DNA from: Mycolicibacterium sp. CR10
GTDB taxonomy: Bacteria; Actinomycetota; Actinomycetes; Mycobacteriales; Mycobacteriaceae
DNA: 64,000 nt
Assembly: GCF_005222675.1 (NCBI RefSeq)
Contig: NZ_STGE01000009.1
Span: 186,001 to 250,000 of the forward strand
Direction: 5' to 3'
Positions 52,806 through 61,331 of this stretch are shown in pieces. The position numbers and the translations under genes were made by a program. Below the pieces are notes generated by a model. The model saw nothing but the letters and a program-made list of their open reading frames with translations. It was not told the origin of the DNA and searched no databases. Within the stretch, counting starts at the first letter, position 1. Every line of letters begins with the position of its first letter.

Positions 52806-53479
52806 GTGGCCACGGTATCGCCGGTGACGTCGACGCGCTGGTGCGCGGTCAGCAGCAGATGGTCGAAGGTGGACCGCGGGGGCAGCACCTCCTCGTAGGT
52901 CAGGGCCGCGTAGTCGGCCAGCAGCTGCTCGGCCAGCACGCGCAGCTTGACGTTGGACTCCTGGGAACGCCACCGCAGCAGCTCGAACGCGGCGTCGGCG
53001 TCGACACGGTAGATCAGCATCAACATGCCCTTGGCCTGTTCGATGACGGACCGGTTCTCCGTGATCTCGGTCAGCGCGGCGCTCACGATCGCTTTGGTCA
53101 TCGCAGCGGTGGGGGTGACGTCCACATAGAAGCCGTGGGTGCCGATCAGCCGACCGGAGTCGTCGTTGAGCTGGTCCCCGATCACCACGACCTCGTGGAT
53201 GTTGTCCCGGGTGTCGATGATGCGGTGCCGCGTGGAGAACGTGCGGTGGGTGCGGCGCATCTCGTCGAGCGTGGCGGCCACCTGCTGGTAGTCGTCGGGA
53301 TGCTTGTGGGAGAGCACGAGTTCGGTGGTCGGGGTCACGGTGCCGGGCTGATAGCCGTGCAGGATCTGCACCTGCTCCGACCATTCCCAGCGCTCGTCGG
53401 CAAAGTAGAAGCGGAACCAGCCCACTCGCTGCGGCTCACCGCCAGCCAGCGCCTGCTCCACCGAGTCCTGCGGTGCCAC
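52802..53479 (-). CDS. PAS-ANTAR RNA-binding antitermination regulator
   Basis: 225-residue regulator. The N-terminal PAS domain (residues about 15-125: GWFRFYFADERWEWSEQVQILHGY, shown in part) senses a signal. The C-terminal ANTAR domain (about 135-190: ITENRSVIEQAKGMLMLIYRVDADAAFELLRWRSQ) binds paired RNA hairpins to prevent termination. It lacks a receiver domain. GTG 53479. It is first in a two-gene unit with pncA. No ANTAR-target twin hairpin was spotted in the short leader, so the target may be elsewhere. Confidence 0.9.
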   Translation of the reverse strand: MAPQDSVEQALAGGEPQRVGWFRFYFADERWEWSEQVQILHGYQPGTVTPTTELVLSHKHPDDYQQVAATLDEMRRTHRTFSTRHRIIDTRDNIHEVVVIGDQLNDDSGRLIGTHGFYVDVTPTAAMTKAIVSAALTEITENRSVIEQAKGMLMLIYRVDADAAFELLRWRSQESNVKLRVLAEQLLADYAALTYEEVLPPRSTFDHLLLTAHQRVDVTGDTVAT

Positions 53480-53509
53480 AGGTGCACATTAACGCGCACG
53501 CCTCGAGGC

Positions 53510-54838
53510 TCACCCGCCGAACAGCAGATACAACCCTGTGAACGTGTAGCCGACCATCACGAGCATCATCGCCAACTGCCCGGTCAGCTGATGGGGTTTC
53601 GGGAGCAACGCCAGCGCCCGGTCGTGCGCGGCGATGACGCCGGCGACATGGCCGGCCACCACGAACCCGACCTTGAGGGTGGCCAGCGCGCCCGGGTGCA
53701 TCGACAGGGCGTAGCTCACCTCGGCCTGAGACAGCCACAGAACGTTCCAGCCGCGGTCCAGCGGGTCGCCGAGCCGGATGAGGGTCTGCTGGCCGCGCTC
53801 CACGAGATAGGTCAGATAGTGGGCGAACACGTAGCCGAGCACGATCGGGATCAGCGAGTGCGCCATCAGCCCGGGCAGCTCGCGGCGGCGCTGGGCATCG
53901 ACCCCACCGGTGCAGCGCGCCGCCGCCCAGAAGGTGGCCGCGACGACGGCGACGAACAGCAGCAGACCCACAGTGCGCAGCAGCGTCGCCGGCACCGTCG
54001 AGGGCGCCACGGCGTCGACGAACGCGCGCGTCTGCGGCATGGCCGAGAAGCTGTCGAACGCGGTGGAGCCCAGCAGGACCGACAGCACCGCCACGGTTCC
54101 CGGTCGCACCGGCAGTGACAGCAGGTGGTCGAACGGATTGCCGATCGCGACGCGGCCGTCGGCGTTGCGGCGCAGCGGGGACAGCCGCGAGGCCACGACG
54201 CTGTACACCTCGAACGGGTCGGCGCGCGCGGGCCAGCGGGTTCCGCACCACAGCGTGCCCGCCAGCGTCACCGCCAGGTACCCCAGCAGCCAGGCGCGGA
54301 TGGCGCCGATCGATCCCGGGTCGGGACTCGCCAGCTCGAGCCAGACGAAGGCGAACAGACCCAGCGCGGCCGGCCAGTACCCCAGCGACGACGGATACCG
54401 TCCGCCCAGTGTGCGTCCACCGGCGAGCCGGGCGACAGTGCGCACCGGTGAGATCAGCCGCCACACCGGGCCCACGGCCAGCGACAGTGCCGGCAGGCCC
54501 ACCCACAGCAGCACGTAGAACACCCCGGGCAGCGGGTTCTCACCGCTGTCCGGGCCGAGGAACGCGGCCATCGCCACCCAGGCGGTCAACAGCAACGCCA
54601 GTCCGGCCACCACCGCGCGCATCGCGGGCGCGTCCACGACGATGGTCAGCCAGCGCGGCAGGGCGCGGCCCGGCCTGGCGGGATCGAACCTGGGCGTCTT
54701 CCACGCGAGCGCCACCGCCGCGAAGGTGAACGTCAGCGCCCACGCGGCGCCGATGAGCGCATACGTGAACGGGATCGGCAGGTCGGTGGAGCCGCCGAGG
54801 CCGTGCGCCAGCACGTCGACGGACGGATCCGGGGTCAT
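53510..54838 (-). CDS. Polytopic membrane protein of the envelope operon
   Basis: 442-residue integral membrane protein with about ten helices (IPFTYALIGAAWALTFTFAAVALAW, VVAGLALLLTAWVAMAAFLG, LPALSLAVGPVWRLISPVRTV and others). No recognised family. Conserved-looking internal features are ISPVRT near residue 130, NPFDHLLSLPVRPG near 235 and several His (AHSLIPIVLGYVFAHYLTY, SMHPGALATL, GHVAGVIAAHD) inside or beside helices, suggestive of haem or metal binding. ATG 54838 overlaps the lipoprotein stop (ATGA). Last gene of four coupled genes. Confidence 0.72.
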   Translation of the reverse strand: MTPDPSVDVLAHGLGGSTDLPIPFTYALIGAAWALTFTFAAVALAWKTPRFDPARPGRALPRWLTIVVDAPAMRAVVAGLALLLTAWVAMAAFLGPDSGENPLPGVFYVLLWVGLPALSLAVGPVWRLISPVRTVARLAGGRTLGGRYPSSLGYWPAALGLFAFVWLELASPDPGSIGAIRAWLLGYLAVTLAGTLWCGTRWPARADPFEVYSVVASRLSPLRRNADGRVAIGNPFDHLLSLPVRPGTVAVLSVLLGSTAFDSFSAMPQTRAFVDAVAPSTVPATLLRTVGLLLFVAVVAATFWAAARCTGGVDAQRRRELPGLMAHSLIPIVLGYVFAHYLTYLVERGQQTLIRLGDPLDRGWNVLWLSQAEVSYALSMHPGALATLKVGFVVAGHVAGVIAAHDRALALLPKPHQLTGQLAMMLVMVGYTFTGLYLLFGG

Positions 54839-55233
54839 CGCACCTGGATGGTCGCGACCGTCTTGTTCAGTTCATGCAACTCGACGTCGACGCGGCCGGG
54901 CATGTCCACGGTGAACTGGAACGACTGGCCGGGGCCCGCGACGACGTCGAAGCGGTGTTCCGGGGTGGAGTGCACGTGCAGCTCGTCGGGGCGGTCGCTG
55001 TCGACCCGCAGGACGATCGGTTCGCCGACGGCGGCGCTGAGCGCAGCGTTGGTCGGGGTGACCCGGCCGTCTTGGATCGCGACGTCGATGACCAGCCGTT
55101 GCGGCGGCGCCTGAGCGTCGGACATCGACGGCATGGCACCGGCCCCGCCCGCGCCGCTGTCACCGCCGCCGCCACAGCCGGTGAGTAGCACCGCCACGGC
55201 CGTCACTGCCAGGGCTGTCTCACGTGCTGTCAC
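54835..55233 (-). CDS. Cupredoxin-like lipoprotein
   Basis: 132-residue lipoprotein. The signal peptide (MTARETALAVTAVAVLLTGC) ends in the lipobox LLTGC. A Gly/Ser linker follows, then a small beta-sandwich domain: RLVIDVAIQDGRVTPTN, GEPIVLRVDSDRPDELHVHSTP and FTVDMPGRVDVELHELNKTV. This resembles EfeO/cupredoxin-type domains with His in ELHVHS and VELHE but no Cys ligand. It may bind copper or another metal outside the membrane (inference). GTG 55233 lies inside the end of the 51-residue gene. Confidence 0.72.
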   Translation of the reverse strand: MTARETALAVTAVAVLLTGCGGGGDSGAGGAGAMPSMSDAQAPPQRLVIDVAIQDGRVTPTNAALSAAVGEPIVLRVDSDRPDELHVHSTPEHRFDVVAGPGQSFQFTVDMPGRVDVELHELNKTVATIQVR

Positions 55234-55375
55234 GGTCCTGCTTCTCTTCCTTCTGGCGGTTCTTGACGGCGATGTAGATGACGACGCCTGCGACGACGAT
55301 CGCGGGGGCGAATGCGGGCACGGCCAGCCACACGGAGTGGTCGGCGAGCAGGACATGATCGGAGGGCGGCGTCAT
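55220..55375 (-). CDS. 51-residue single-pass membrane protein
   Basis: Tiny protein with one helix (LAVPAFAPAIVVAGVVIYIAV) and a highly charged C-terminal tail (KNRQKEEKQDRDST). ATG 55375 overlaps the stop of the large membrane protein (ATGA), and the 3' end overlaps the lipoprotein start by 14 bases. This tight packing argues that it is a real subunit. Unrecognised. Confidence 0.7.
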   Translation of the reverse strand: MTPPSDHVLLADHSVWLAVPAFAPAIVVAGVVIYIAVKNRQKEEKQDRDST

Positions 55376-57234
55376 GCCTGCGCTGAGGGCTGCAACTCGG
55401 CTTCGCTCCCGCTGGGCTCGCTGTTGTTGATCCGGCCGGCGCCCCAGGAGATTCCGGCGATCATCGCCAGCGTGCAGGCGAGCACCACCAGGCATCCGAT
55501 CAGCCACAGCGATTGCGGGATGTCCGGGCTGCGCTCGCGCTGCAGGATGGTGATCTCCGGGACCAGCGGTCGGGTGAACTGCGCTTCGGCCGGCACCTCT
55601 TCAGCCCCGATACCGGGATCGCCGGCGAGGTAGATCGGCACCGCGGTGAAGGTTCGGCTGTCGTGCACGCGCAGCAGCGTCTTCCACTCACCGGAGACCG
55701 GCATGGGTTCGGTCGACCGGAAATGCCCCGGTCCGACGTTCTCGAGATGGTCGACGAACTGGCCGCGCTCGTTCTGCAGACCGCCCTGCCAGCCCAACAC
55801 CGACACCCAGTTCGGATCATCGCTGACGACATTCGGAGGGTTGAAGCGCACATCGGCGGTCACGAAACGCTGTCCGTTCACGGCAGGCGCGTCCGTCAGG
55901 GTGACCGAGGCGGTCGCGTTCTGCGGGACGTCATAGCGCAGCCCGTTGGCGGCCGCTCCGCTGATCGCGACGATGGTCAGTGCCACCAGACCGACGGCGA
56001 GGGCGCGCCGCGGCAGTCGCTTCCCGGTGAGCACCATGCCCACCATCGCGCCACACCCCCCGGCGAGGACCGCGACGGGCACCGACATCGCCAGCGCCTC
56101 CGGCCAGATACTGGTGGGCCACGGGTAGTGATAGACGGCGTTGATCCACAAGGACTCGAGCCACAGCCCGATGGTCGCCACGCCCAGCCCGCTGACCAAG
56201 CCGAAGATCAGCGGTCGCCTCAACAGCGGTGTGAGTGCGAGGAGTTCGACGACCAGAGCGGGGCCGAGGTACAGCGGGAACCAGTTGACCGGTGCGTCCA
56301 GCAGCGGTGCCACCGCGAAGGCGATCACGCCGCGAAGGCCGATGGCGAGAACCGCCGCGATGAGTGCGGCGCCCCTGCCCATGAAGATCCGGGCCGCAAC
56401 CAGGGCCAGCGTGGCCGCGGCGGCGATCAGCATCGGCTGGAACACCTGCCGGAACTGCGGCACGCCGAAGTCGAACTCGATCTGATACACCGACAGCCCG
56501 ATCAGCACACCCGCGAACGCCAGGTACTGCACGAACTTCAGGCCGATGCCGTCTTTCGGGGCGGCTTCACCGGTCTGCGCCGTCGCCCGCCTGCCTTCGT
56601 GCTCCAGGTACAGCGCCGACAGCGTCGAGAAACCGGCGCCACCGATCATCATCAGGTGGGTCGGACCCCACAGCGTGACGTCCTGGCCGAAGATGCGGTG
56701 CCAGACGTCATCGAGCGGGAAGCCGAGCAGGGCGTACATCCCGCACCCCGCCATCACGATGCCGCCGACCGGTGCGTACCAGTCGTCGGTGATGCGCACG
56801 GCGGCCGGACCGGGCTTGGCCTCCGCGCCCAACGGCAGCACGATCGCAGTGCAGCCGGAGACGAACACCCCGAACAATCCGATCAGGATGAAGTAGTGCG
56901 CGGGGTTCGCCAGCGCACCGTCGTCGCGGCCGTTGCCGATGTGCAGGCTGACGTCCCAGATGAAGCCGAACAGCGCGCAGATGATGGACGTGATGAACAT
57001 CCCGACCGGCAGCGCGACCCAGGACGGACGGTGGAACAGCCGACCCGACCAATCGGCCAGCGACGTCAGCCAGGTGATTTTGTGATGGCGGTGGAGGTAG
57101 CCGATCCACAACAGAACCGCCGTGACGACGGCCCCCACCGCCGTGAGGCCGGCGATCTCGCCGATGGCGGCGCCACCGCCCTCTTCGCCCTGGGCCAGCA
57201 CCGATACCGCTTCTACAGAGAACTCCATCGTCAT
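55372..57234 (-). CDS. Large polytopic membrane protein with C-terminal extracytosolic domain
   Basis: 620-residue protein heading the envelope operon. About twelve helices cover residues 25-430. His/Asp-containing loops or helix ends (DVSLHIGNGRDDGALANPAHYF, WHRIFGQDVTLWGPTHLMM) look like cofactor sites. A beta-rich domain (about 435-570; SVTLTDAPAVNGQRFVTADV, GEWKTLLRVHDSRTF) resembles YtkA/FixH-type domains, and one last helix follows (WLIGCLVVLACTLAMIAGI). ATG 57234, with ATG 57228 as alternative. Its function is not known. The company of a cupredoxin-like lipoprotein suggests metal handling or redox in the envelope. Confidence 0.72.
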   Translation of the reverse strand: MTMEFSVEAVSVLAQGEEGGGAAIGEIAGLTAVGAVVTAVLLWIGYLHRHHKITWLTSLADWSGRLFHRPSWVALPVGMFITSIICALFGFIWDVSLHIGNGRDDGALANPAHYFILIGLFGVFVSGCTAIVLPLGAEAKPGPAAVRITDDWYAPVGGIVMAGCGMYALLGFPLDDVWHRIFGQDVTLWGPTHLMMIGGAGFSTLSALYLEHEGRRATAQTGEAAPKDGIGLKFVQYLAFAGVLIGLSVYQIEFDFGVPQFRQVFQPMLIAAAATLALVAARIFMGRGAALIAAVLAIGLRGVIAFAVAPLLDAPVNWFPLYLGPALVVELLALTPLLRRPLIFGLVSGLGVATIGLWLESLWINAVYHYPWPTSIWPEALAMSVPVAVLAGGCGAMVGMVLTGKRLPRRALAVGLVALTIVAISGAAANGLRYDVPQNATASVTLTDAPAVNGQRFVTADVRFNPPNVVSDDPNWVSVLGWQGGLQNERGQFVDHLENVGPGHFRSTEPMPVSGEWKTLLRVHDSRTFTAVPIYLAGDPGIGAEEVPAEAQFTRPLVPEITILQRERSPDIPQSLWLIGCLVVLACTLAMIAGISWGAGRINNSEPSGSEAELQPSAQA

Positions 57235-57374
57235 CCCACCCCGAGTTTCGGATCCCTATCTGACTGGCGAGTAATGTTGCCAGAATCCTCGCAAGTGAAA
57301 CCAGGGGTACCGGGTATCGGATGGTTTTCGTCGGGGAGCGCGTGAAACGGCACGGATGACGTCAGTATTGATGG
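57235..57374. promoter_or_regulatory. Divergent region, envelope operon / membrane hydrolase
   Basis: 140 bp holding both promoters. A TGACGTCA palindrome lies at 57357-57364, 10 bases before the hydrolase ATG. No clear -35/-10 pair. Confidence 0.35.
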
Positions 57375-59825
57375 ATGTCCGGGGGGAAAACCGTCGTCGA
57401 ACTGCGGGTCCACGGCGTGTCCGGCACGCCGCCGGAGGCGATGCTGAACTGCCCGACCGAGTTGCTCGAGCGTCAGTCCGGCGATGCGGAGGCAGGCTTC
57501 TACCGCAGGAGCGCATGGATCGACGACGCCGCCAGCCCGCCCGTGGACGGCAAGTGGCGGCGGCTGATGGAGGTGTACTCCTGGGGCGGCCTCACCTCGG
57601 GTCGCGCGAGCCGCGCGTTGTGGCTGTTGCTTCTGCCGTTCACGCTCATCAACCTGGCCCATTGGATGCTGCCGCCGGCCAACCACCGCCTGCCGGCCGC
57701 CGTGGTGGTCGCTCTGCTCAGACTGCTGGCCCTGTCCTTCACGTTGACCTTGCTCCTGGCGATGGCGGTGGCCGTCCTCGATATCACCGTGTGGCAATGC
57801 GGCAGCATGGATTTCTGCAGCGCGGGTTGGGGGCCCCTGGCGTTCCTGGGAGAGCGATCGACCGGTGTCCGGCTGGCGCTGGGGGCGCTGCCGCTCATGG
57901 TGGTGATCCTGATGCTCTGGTTCCTCGGTCGCGAGGACACCAGCCCGGGCGCTGACACCAAAGCGCCACCCGATGGTGTGGTGCTGCGGTCGGAGTTGTC
58001 GCCGCTGGGCAAGACGGCATTCTGGAATCGCGATCTGTCGGTCCCGCGCATGCGTGCGTGTCACGTCACGGCCTGGACCGCCGGTCTGGCGGCGCTGGTG
58101 CTCGCGGCGCCGGTGAAGTACACCCATTCAGGGGCTGCAGGCGCGGTGAACATCGGTCTGCTGTCGACCAATCTGGTGATTCTCGGCCTCGCCGTCGCTG
58201 CGACGGCAACACCCAGCGTGACGGGCCGCGGCGGCACACAGGCCTCGGACGCGATGCACCGCGCGGTGATGGTGTTGCGCTGGATCGCGCTGGGTGCGCT
58301 CGGCGTGACGCTTGCGTGGGTGGCGGTCAAGGGAGGCGTCCCTGATCGGCTGGTCGCGTCCTTCCTTCCTGGTCTGCGGAGCTCGATTTTCTGGTTGCTC
58401 GCCACCCAGGCACTCCTGTTGATCGGTGTCTTCGTGGGTACGGCGTTGTCGATGAGGGGGACCCCGAAAGGCCGTCCCCGTGGCGGCGACGGATATCGCC
58501 CGACGCTGAGGGGTTTCACCGGCCCGTTCGTGGCGCTGGTGGGTTGGCTGCTCGGAGGTGGACTCAGCGTCGGTGTGGGGCTGTGGACGGCTCAGACGCT
58601 CGGAACCTTGGTGTTCTCGTCGGGCGACGCGGCAAAGCAGTTGTTGATTCGAAGCGCCACCCTGGCCAATCCGAACGGCGACTTCGCGTCGAAACTGCGT
58701 GCCATCGATGCCGTTCCTCCGCTGATCGTCCCGCCGCCCTATGTGTGGGCGTCGGTGACCACGGTGGTGGTGATCGTCGCCGCCGCGGGGGCGTCAATCA
58801 TCCTGTGGTTCACAGCCGTTCGAGGCGCGGGTAGGAAGGCCCCATTGAGCGCGGTGGAGGCCCGCGCCTGCCGGACAGTTCAGGACAGGGTGAACCGACG
58901 GCGGGCAATAGCGTCGTTGCCGGACCGCGGACCGAGCCTGATCGCCTGGCTTTCGGCCCTGGCCGTGGTGGTTATTGCGGTCATGGCAATGGTTTTCGTG
59001 CCAGGTTCGCTTCCGTTGACACCCGAGCAGCTGAAATTCTGGAGCACGTCGATCGGTAGCGCGACGGTGTTCGTACCCATCTCGTTCGTCGTCGGGCTGG
59101 TGCTGTTGGTGGGTCAGGCGTACCGCAACCGGCAGGTGCGACGGATGGTGGGCATCCTGTGGGACATCGTCACCTTCTGGCCGCGAGCGAATCATCCGCT
59201 CACCCCGCCGTCCTACGGCGGGCGAACGGTGTTCGATCTGCGGATGCGGATGGCCGAGCTGACCGGTTCGGGTCAGGAGACGCCCGACGAGACACAGGAG
59301 TCCACCAGGGTCGTTCTGGTGGCGCACAGCCAGGGCACGATCATCGCCGCGGCCACCCTCATGCAGTCCAGAAAGCCGACCGAACGGTATCCGCTGTTGA
59401 CGTTCGGATCGCCGTTGCGACGCCTCTATGCCCGCAACTTTCCCGCGTACTTCGGCCATGAGTCGCTGTGGAATCTCACCGAGTTCCCCTATGACCGCCG
59501 GCACCGATGGATCAATCTGTGGGCGCTCAGTGATCCGATCGGGGGCTGGGTGTTCGACGACACCTGGACCTACGCCCCGGATGGTGCGGTGCGGATGACG
59601 ATGCCGGAAGCATTAGCACACGTGGATTGCCGCATTCTCGATGTGCAGCAGCAGGATCCGGATCGCGGGAAGGACGATGTGCTTCCCGATGGACCGGTGT
59701 GCGGCCACTCGGGCTTCTGGAGCCGCCCCGAGTATGTCAAGGCGGTCGATGCGTTGCAGGCCATCGTGGCCCCGGACAACGTCGACACCGCCGCCACGGT
59801 GCAGCCGACGTCGGAAGCGATGTAG
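57375..59825 (+). CDS. Membrane-embedded alpha/beta-hydrolase (lipase/esterase-like)
   Basis: 816-residue protein combining a hydrolase with about nine membrane helices. The N-terminus VVELRVHGVSGTPPE looks like the first hydrolase strand with an HG oxyanion motif. Helices follow between residues 75 and 590. The hydrolase resumes with VVLVAHSQGTIIAAA (Ser nucleophile in HSQG), an Asp in WALSDPIGG and His in VCGHSGFWS. The catalytic centre would thus sit on the cytosolic side, split by the membrane part. Substrate, probably a lipid or ester, is unknown. ATG 57375. Confidence 0.78.
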   Translation: MSGGKTVVELRVHGVSGTPPEAMLNCPTELLERQSGDAEAGFYRRSAWIDDAASPPVDGKWRRLMEVYSWGGLTSGRASRALWLLLLPFTLINLAHWMLPPANHRLPAAVVVALLRLLALSFTLTLLLAMAVAVLDITVWQCGSMDFCSAGWGPLAFLGERSTGVRLALGALPLMVVILMLWFLGREDTSPGADTKAPPDGVVLRSELSPLGKTAFWNRDLSVPRMRACHVTAWTAGLAALVLAAPVKYTHSGAAGAVNIGLLSTNLVILGLAVAATATPSVTGRGGTQASDAMHRAVMVLRWIALGALGVTLAWVAVKGGVPDRLVASFLPGLRSSIFWLLATQALLLIGVFVGTALSMRGTPKGRPRGGDGYRPTLRGFTGPFVALVGWLLGGGLSVGVGLWTAQTLGTLVFSSGDAAKQLLIRSATLANPNGDFASKLRAIDAVPPLIVPPPYVWASVTTVVVIVAAAGASIILWFTAVRGAGRKAPLSAVEARACRTVQDRVNRRRAIASLPDRGPSLIAWLSALAVVVIAVMAMVFVPGSLPLTPEQLKFWSTSIGSATVFVPISFVVGLVLLVGQAYRNRQVRRMVGILWDIVTFWPRANHPLTPPSYGGRTVFDLRMRMAELTGSGQETPDETQESTRVVLVAHSQGTIIAAATLMQSRKPTERYPLLTFGSPLRRLYARNFPAYFGHESLWNLTEFPYDRRHRWINLWALSDPIGGWVFDDTWTYAPDGAVRMTMPEALAHVDCRILDVQQQDPDRGKDDVLPDGPVCGHSGFWSRPEYVKAVDALQAIVAPDNVDTAATVQPTSEAM

Positions 59826-59828
59826 CGT

Positions 59829-61262
59829 TCACTTGCGCGGCGGGCGAAGCACTTTCATCGCCAAGCCCATGATCGGTGCCGGAACCCGGTCCTTCATCGC
59901 CAGCGCGGTGCTGGCGACCTGGGTTCGCGCCGGGGTCCCCCGGCCCAGCACCCGATTCAGTGGCCCGCCCGTCGGCTCGAGGTCGAAGTGCAGCGGCGGC
60001 TTCCCGTCGGCGGCACCGAGCGCGTTGGAGATGACGATGCGCTGAATCTCGCTGGTGCCTTCGAAGATGGTGTACAGCTTGGCATCTCGGTACCACTTCT
60101 CGACCGGATGATCCTTGACGTAACCCCAGCCGCCCATGGTCTGAATCGCCCGCTCGGTGGTGCGCACCGCGACCTCACTGGCGGCCAGTTTGGACATCGA
60201 CCCCTCGCCGCGCTCGAACGGGACCCCGGTGGCGGCCATCCACGACGCGCGCCAGGTCAGCAACCGCGCCGCGTCAATGCCGGTTGCCAGGTCGGCCAGC
60301 GGGAACGCGATCCCCTGGTTGTCGATGATCGGGGCACCGAAGGCCTCCCGCCGGTTGGCATACTCGGTGGCATATTCCAATGCGGCCCTGGCAATTCCGA
60401 GCGCCTGCGCAGCCACCATGGGTCGCGTCTGCTCGAAGGTGCCCATGGTGGCGGAGCCGGAATGCCGGGCGCCCTCGACGGCCTCGCGGGCCCGGGCCAG
60501 CTTGTGTTCGAGTTTCTCCTGCCCGCCCAGCAGATTGTCACCGGGAACTCGGACGCCGGTGAGCTTGAGTTCGGCGGTGTGGGAGGCGCGGCAGCCGAGC
60601 TTGTCGAGCTTGCGCACCATGTCCAGCCCGGGGGTTCCGCCGGGGACGATGAACAGCGCCTGCCCGCGGTGACCGAGATCCTGGTCGACCACGGCGTTGA
60701 CCACGTGCACATTGGCGATGCCGCCGTTGCCGATCCACATCTTGTGACCGTCGATGATCCAGTCGTCCCCGTCGCGGCGGGCCGTGGTGCGCAGGTTGCG
60801 GACGTCGCTGCCGCCCTCGGGTTCGGAGATCGCCAGTGCCGCCAGCTTCAGATCGCCGGGCGTGCCGAAGCATTCCGGCGCCCACGCCAGCATCTGCTCG
60901 GGTGAGGCGGCCTGCCCGATCGCCGACAGCGCCAGGGCGGGCATCACCACCGCCAGCCCGATGCCGGCGCACCCCCAGAACAACTCCTCCATGAACATCG
61001 GCAACGACAGCCCCGTCGGATCGCCGATCAGGTCGCGGTAGAACAGCGGGCTGTAGAACCCCTGGCTGGCTGCCTCCTCCAGCACTGGCCACGGGAACTC
61101 CTGGCGCTGGTCGTAGTCGGAGGCGACCGGGCGGACCACCTGCTCGGCGAAGTCGTGGGCACGTCGGGCCAGGTCGTGCTGTGCCGCCGTGGGTGTCAGA
61201 TCGAAGGTCACCGGCCCACCGCCGGCACCGCGGACATTCGTGACATTCGAACCATCCCCCAC
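59829..61262 (-). CDS. Acyl-CoA dehydrogenase (FadE-type)
   Basis: 477-residue flavoprotein for the first step of acyl-CoA beta-oxidation. LAALAISEPEGGSDVRNLRTTAR binds FAD, and WIIDGHKMWIGNGGIANVHVVNA and ATMGTFEQTRPMVAAQALG are family blocks. The late IQTMGGWGYVKDHPVEKWYRDAKLYTIFEGTSEIQ holds the catalytic Glu (YTIFEGTSE). The N- and C-terminal extensions are longer than the 380-residue core. GTG 61262 is used; GTG 61211 (VTFDLTPTAAQ) is an alternative. Divergent from the acyl-CoA synthetase across a palindrome; likely one fatty-acid or sterol-chain pathway. Confidence 0.92.
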   Translation of the reverse strand: MGDGSNVTNVRGAGGGPVTFDLTPTAAQHDLARRAHDFAEQVVRPVASDYDQRQEFPWPVLEEAASQGFYSPLFYRDLIGDPTGLSLPMFMEELFWGCAGIGLAVVMPALALSAIGQAASPEQMLAWAPECFGTPGDLKLAALAISEPEGGSDVRNLRTTARRDGDDWIIDGHKMWIGNGGIANVHVVNAVVDQDLGHRGQALFIVPGGTPGLDMVRKLDKLGCRASHTAELKLTGVRVPGDNLLGGQEKLEHKLARAREAVEGARHSGSATMGTFEQTRPMVAAQALGIARAALEYATEYANRREAFGAPIIDNQGIAFPLADLATGIDAARLLTWRASWMAATGVPFERGEGSMSKLAASEVAVRTTERAIQTMGGWGYVKDHPVEKWYRDAKLYTIFEGTSEIQRIVISNALGAADGKPPLHFDLEPTGGPLNRVLGRGTPARTQVASTALAMKDRVPAPIMGLAMKVLRPPRK

Positions 61263-61273
61263 TTCCCTTCGTC

Positions 61274-61287
61274 CTAGGCTGGCCTAG
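61274..61287. promoter_or_regulatory. Palindrome in the divergent FadE/FadD promoter region
   Basis: CTAGGC-TG-GCCTAG, perfect 6-bp arms, in the 69-bp gap between the two divergent starts. A shared operator for both genes is the simplest reading; no known KstR or FadR consensus was matched from memory. Confidence 0.5.
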
Positions 61288-61331
61288 TACCCAGCCCGGG
61301 CGGGAAATCCACGGCGGAGGGAAATCAGCGG

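Noticed and set aside
55513..57345. 610-codon plus-strand frame opposite the large envelope protein
   Set aside because: Antisense of a polytopic protein; hydrophilic and repetitive without domain.
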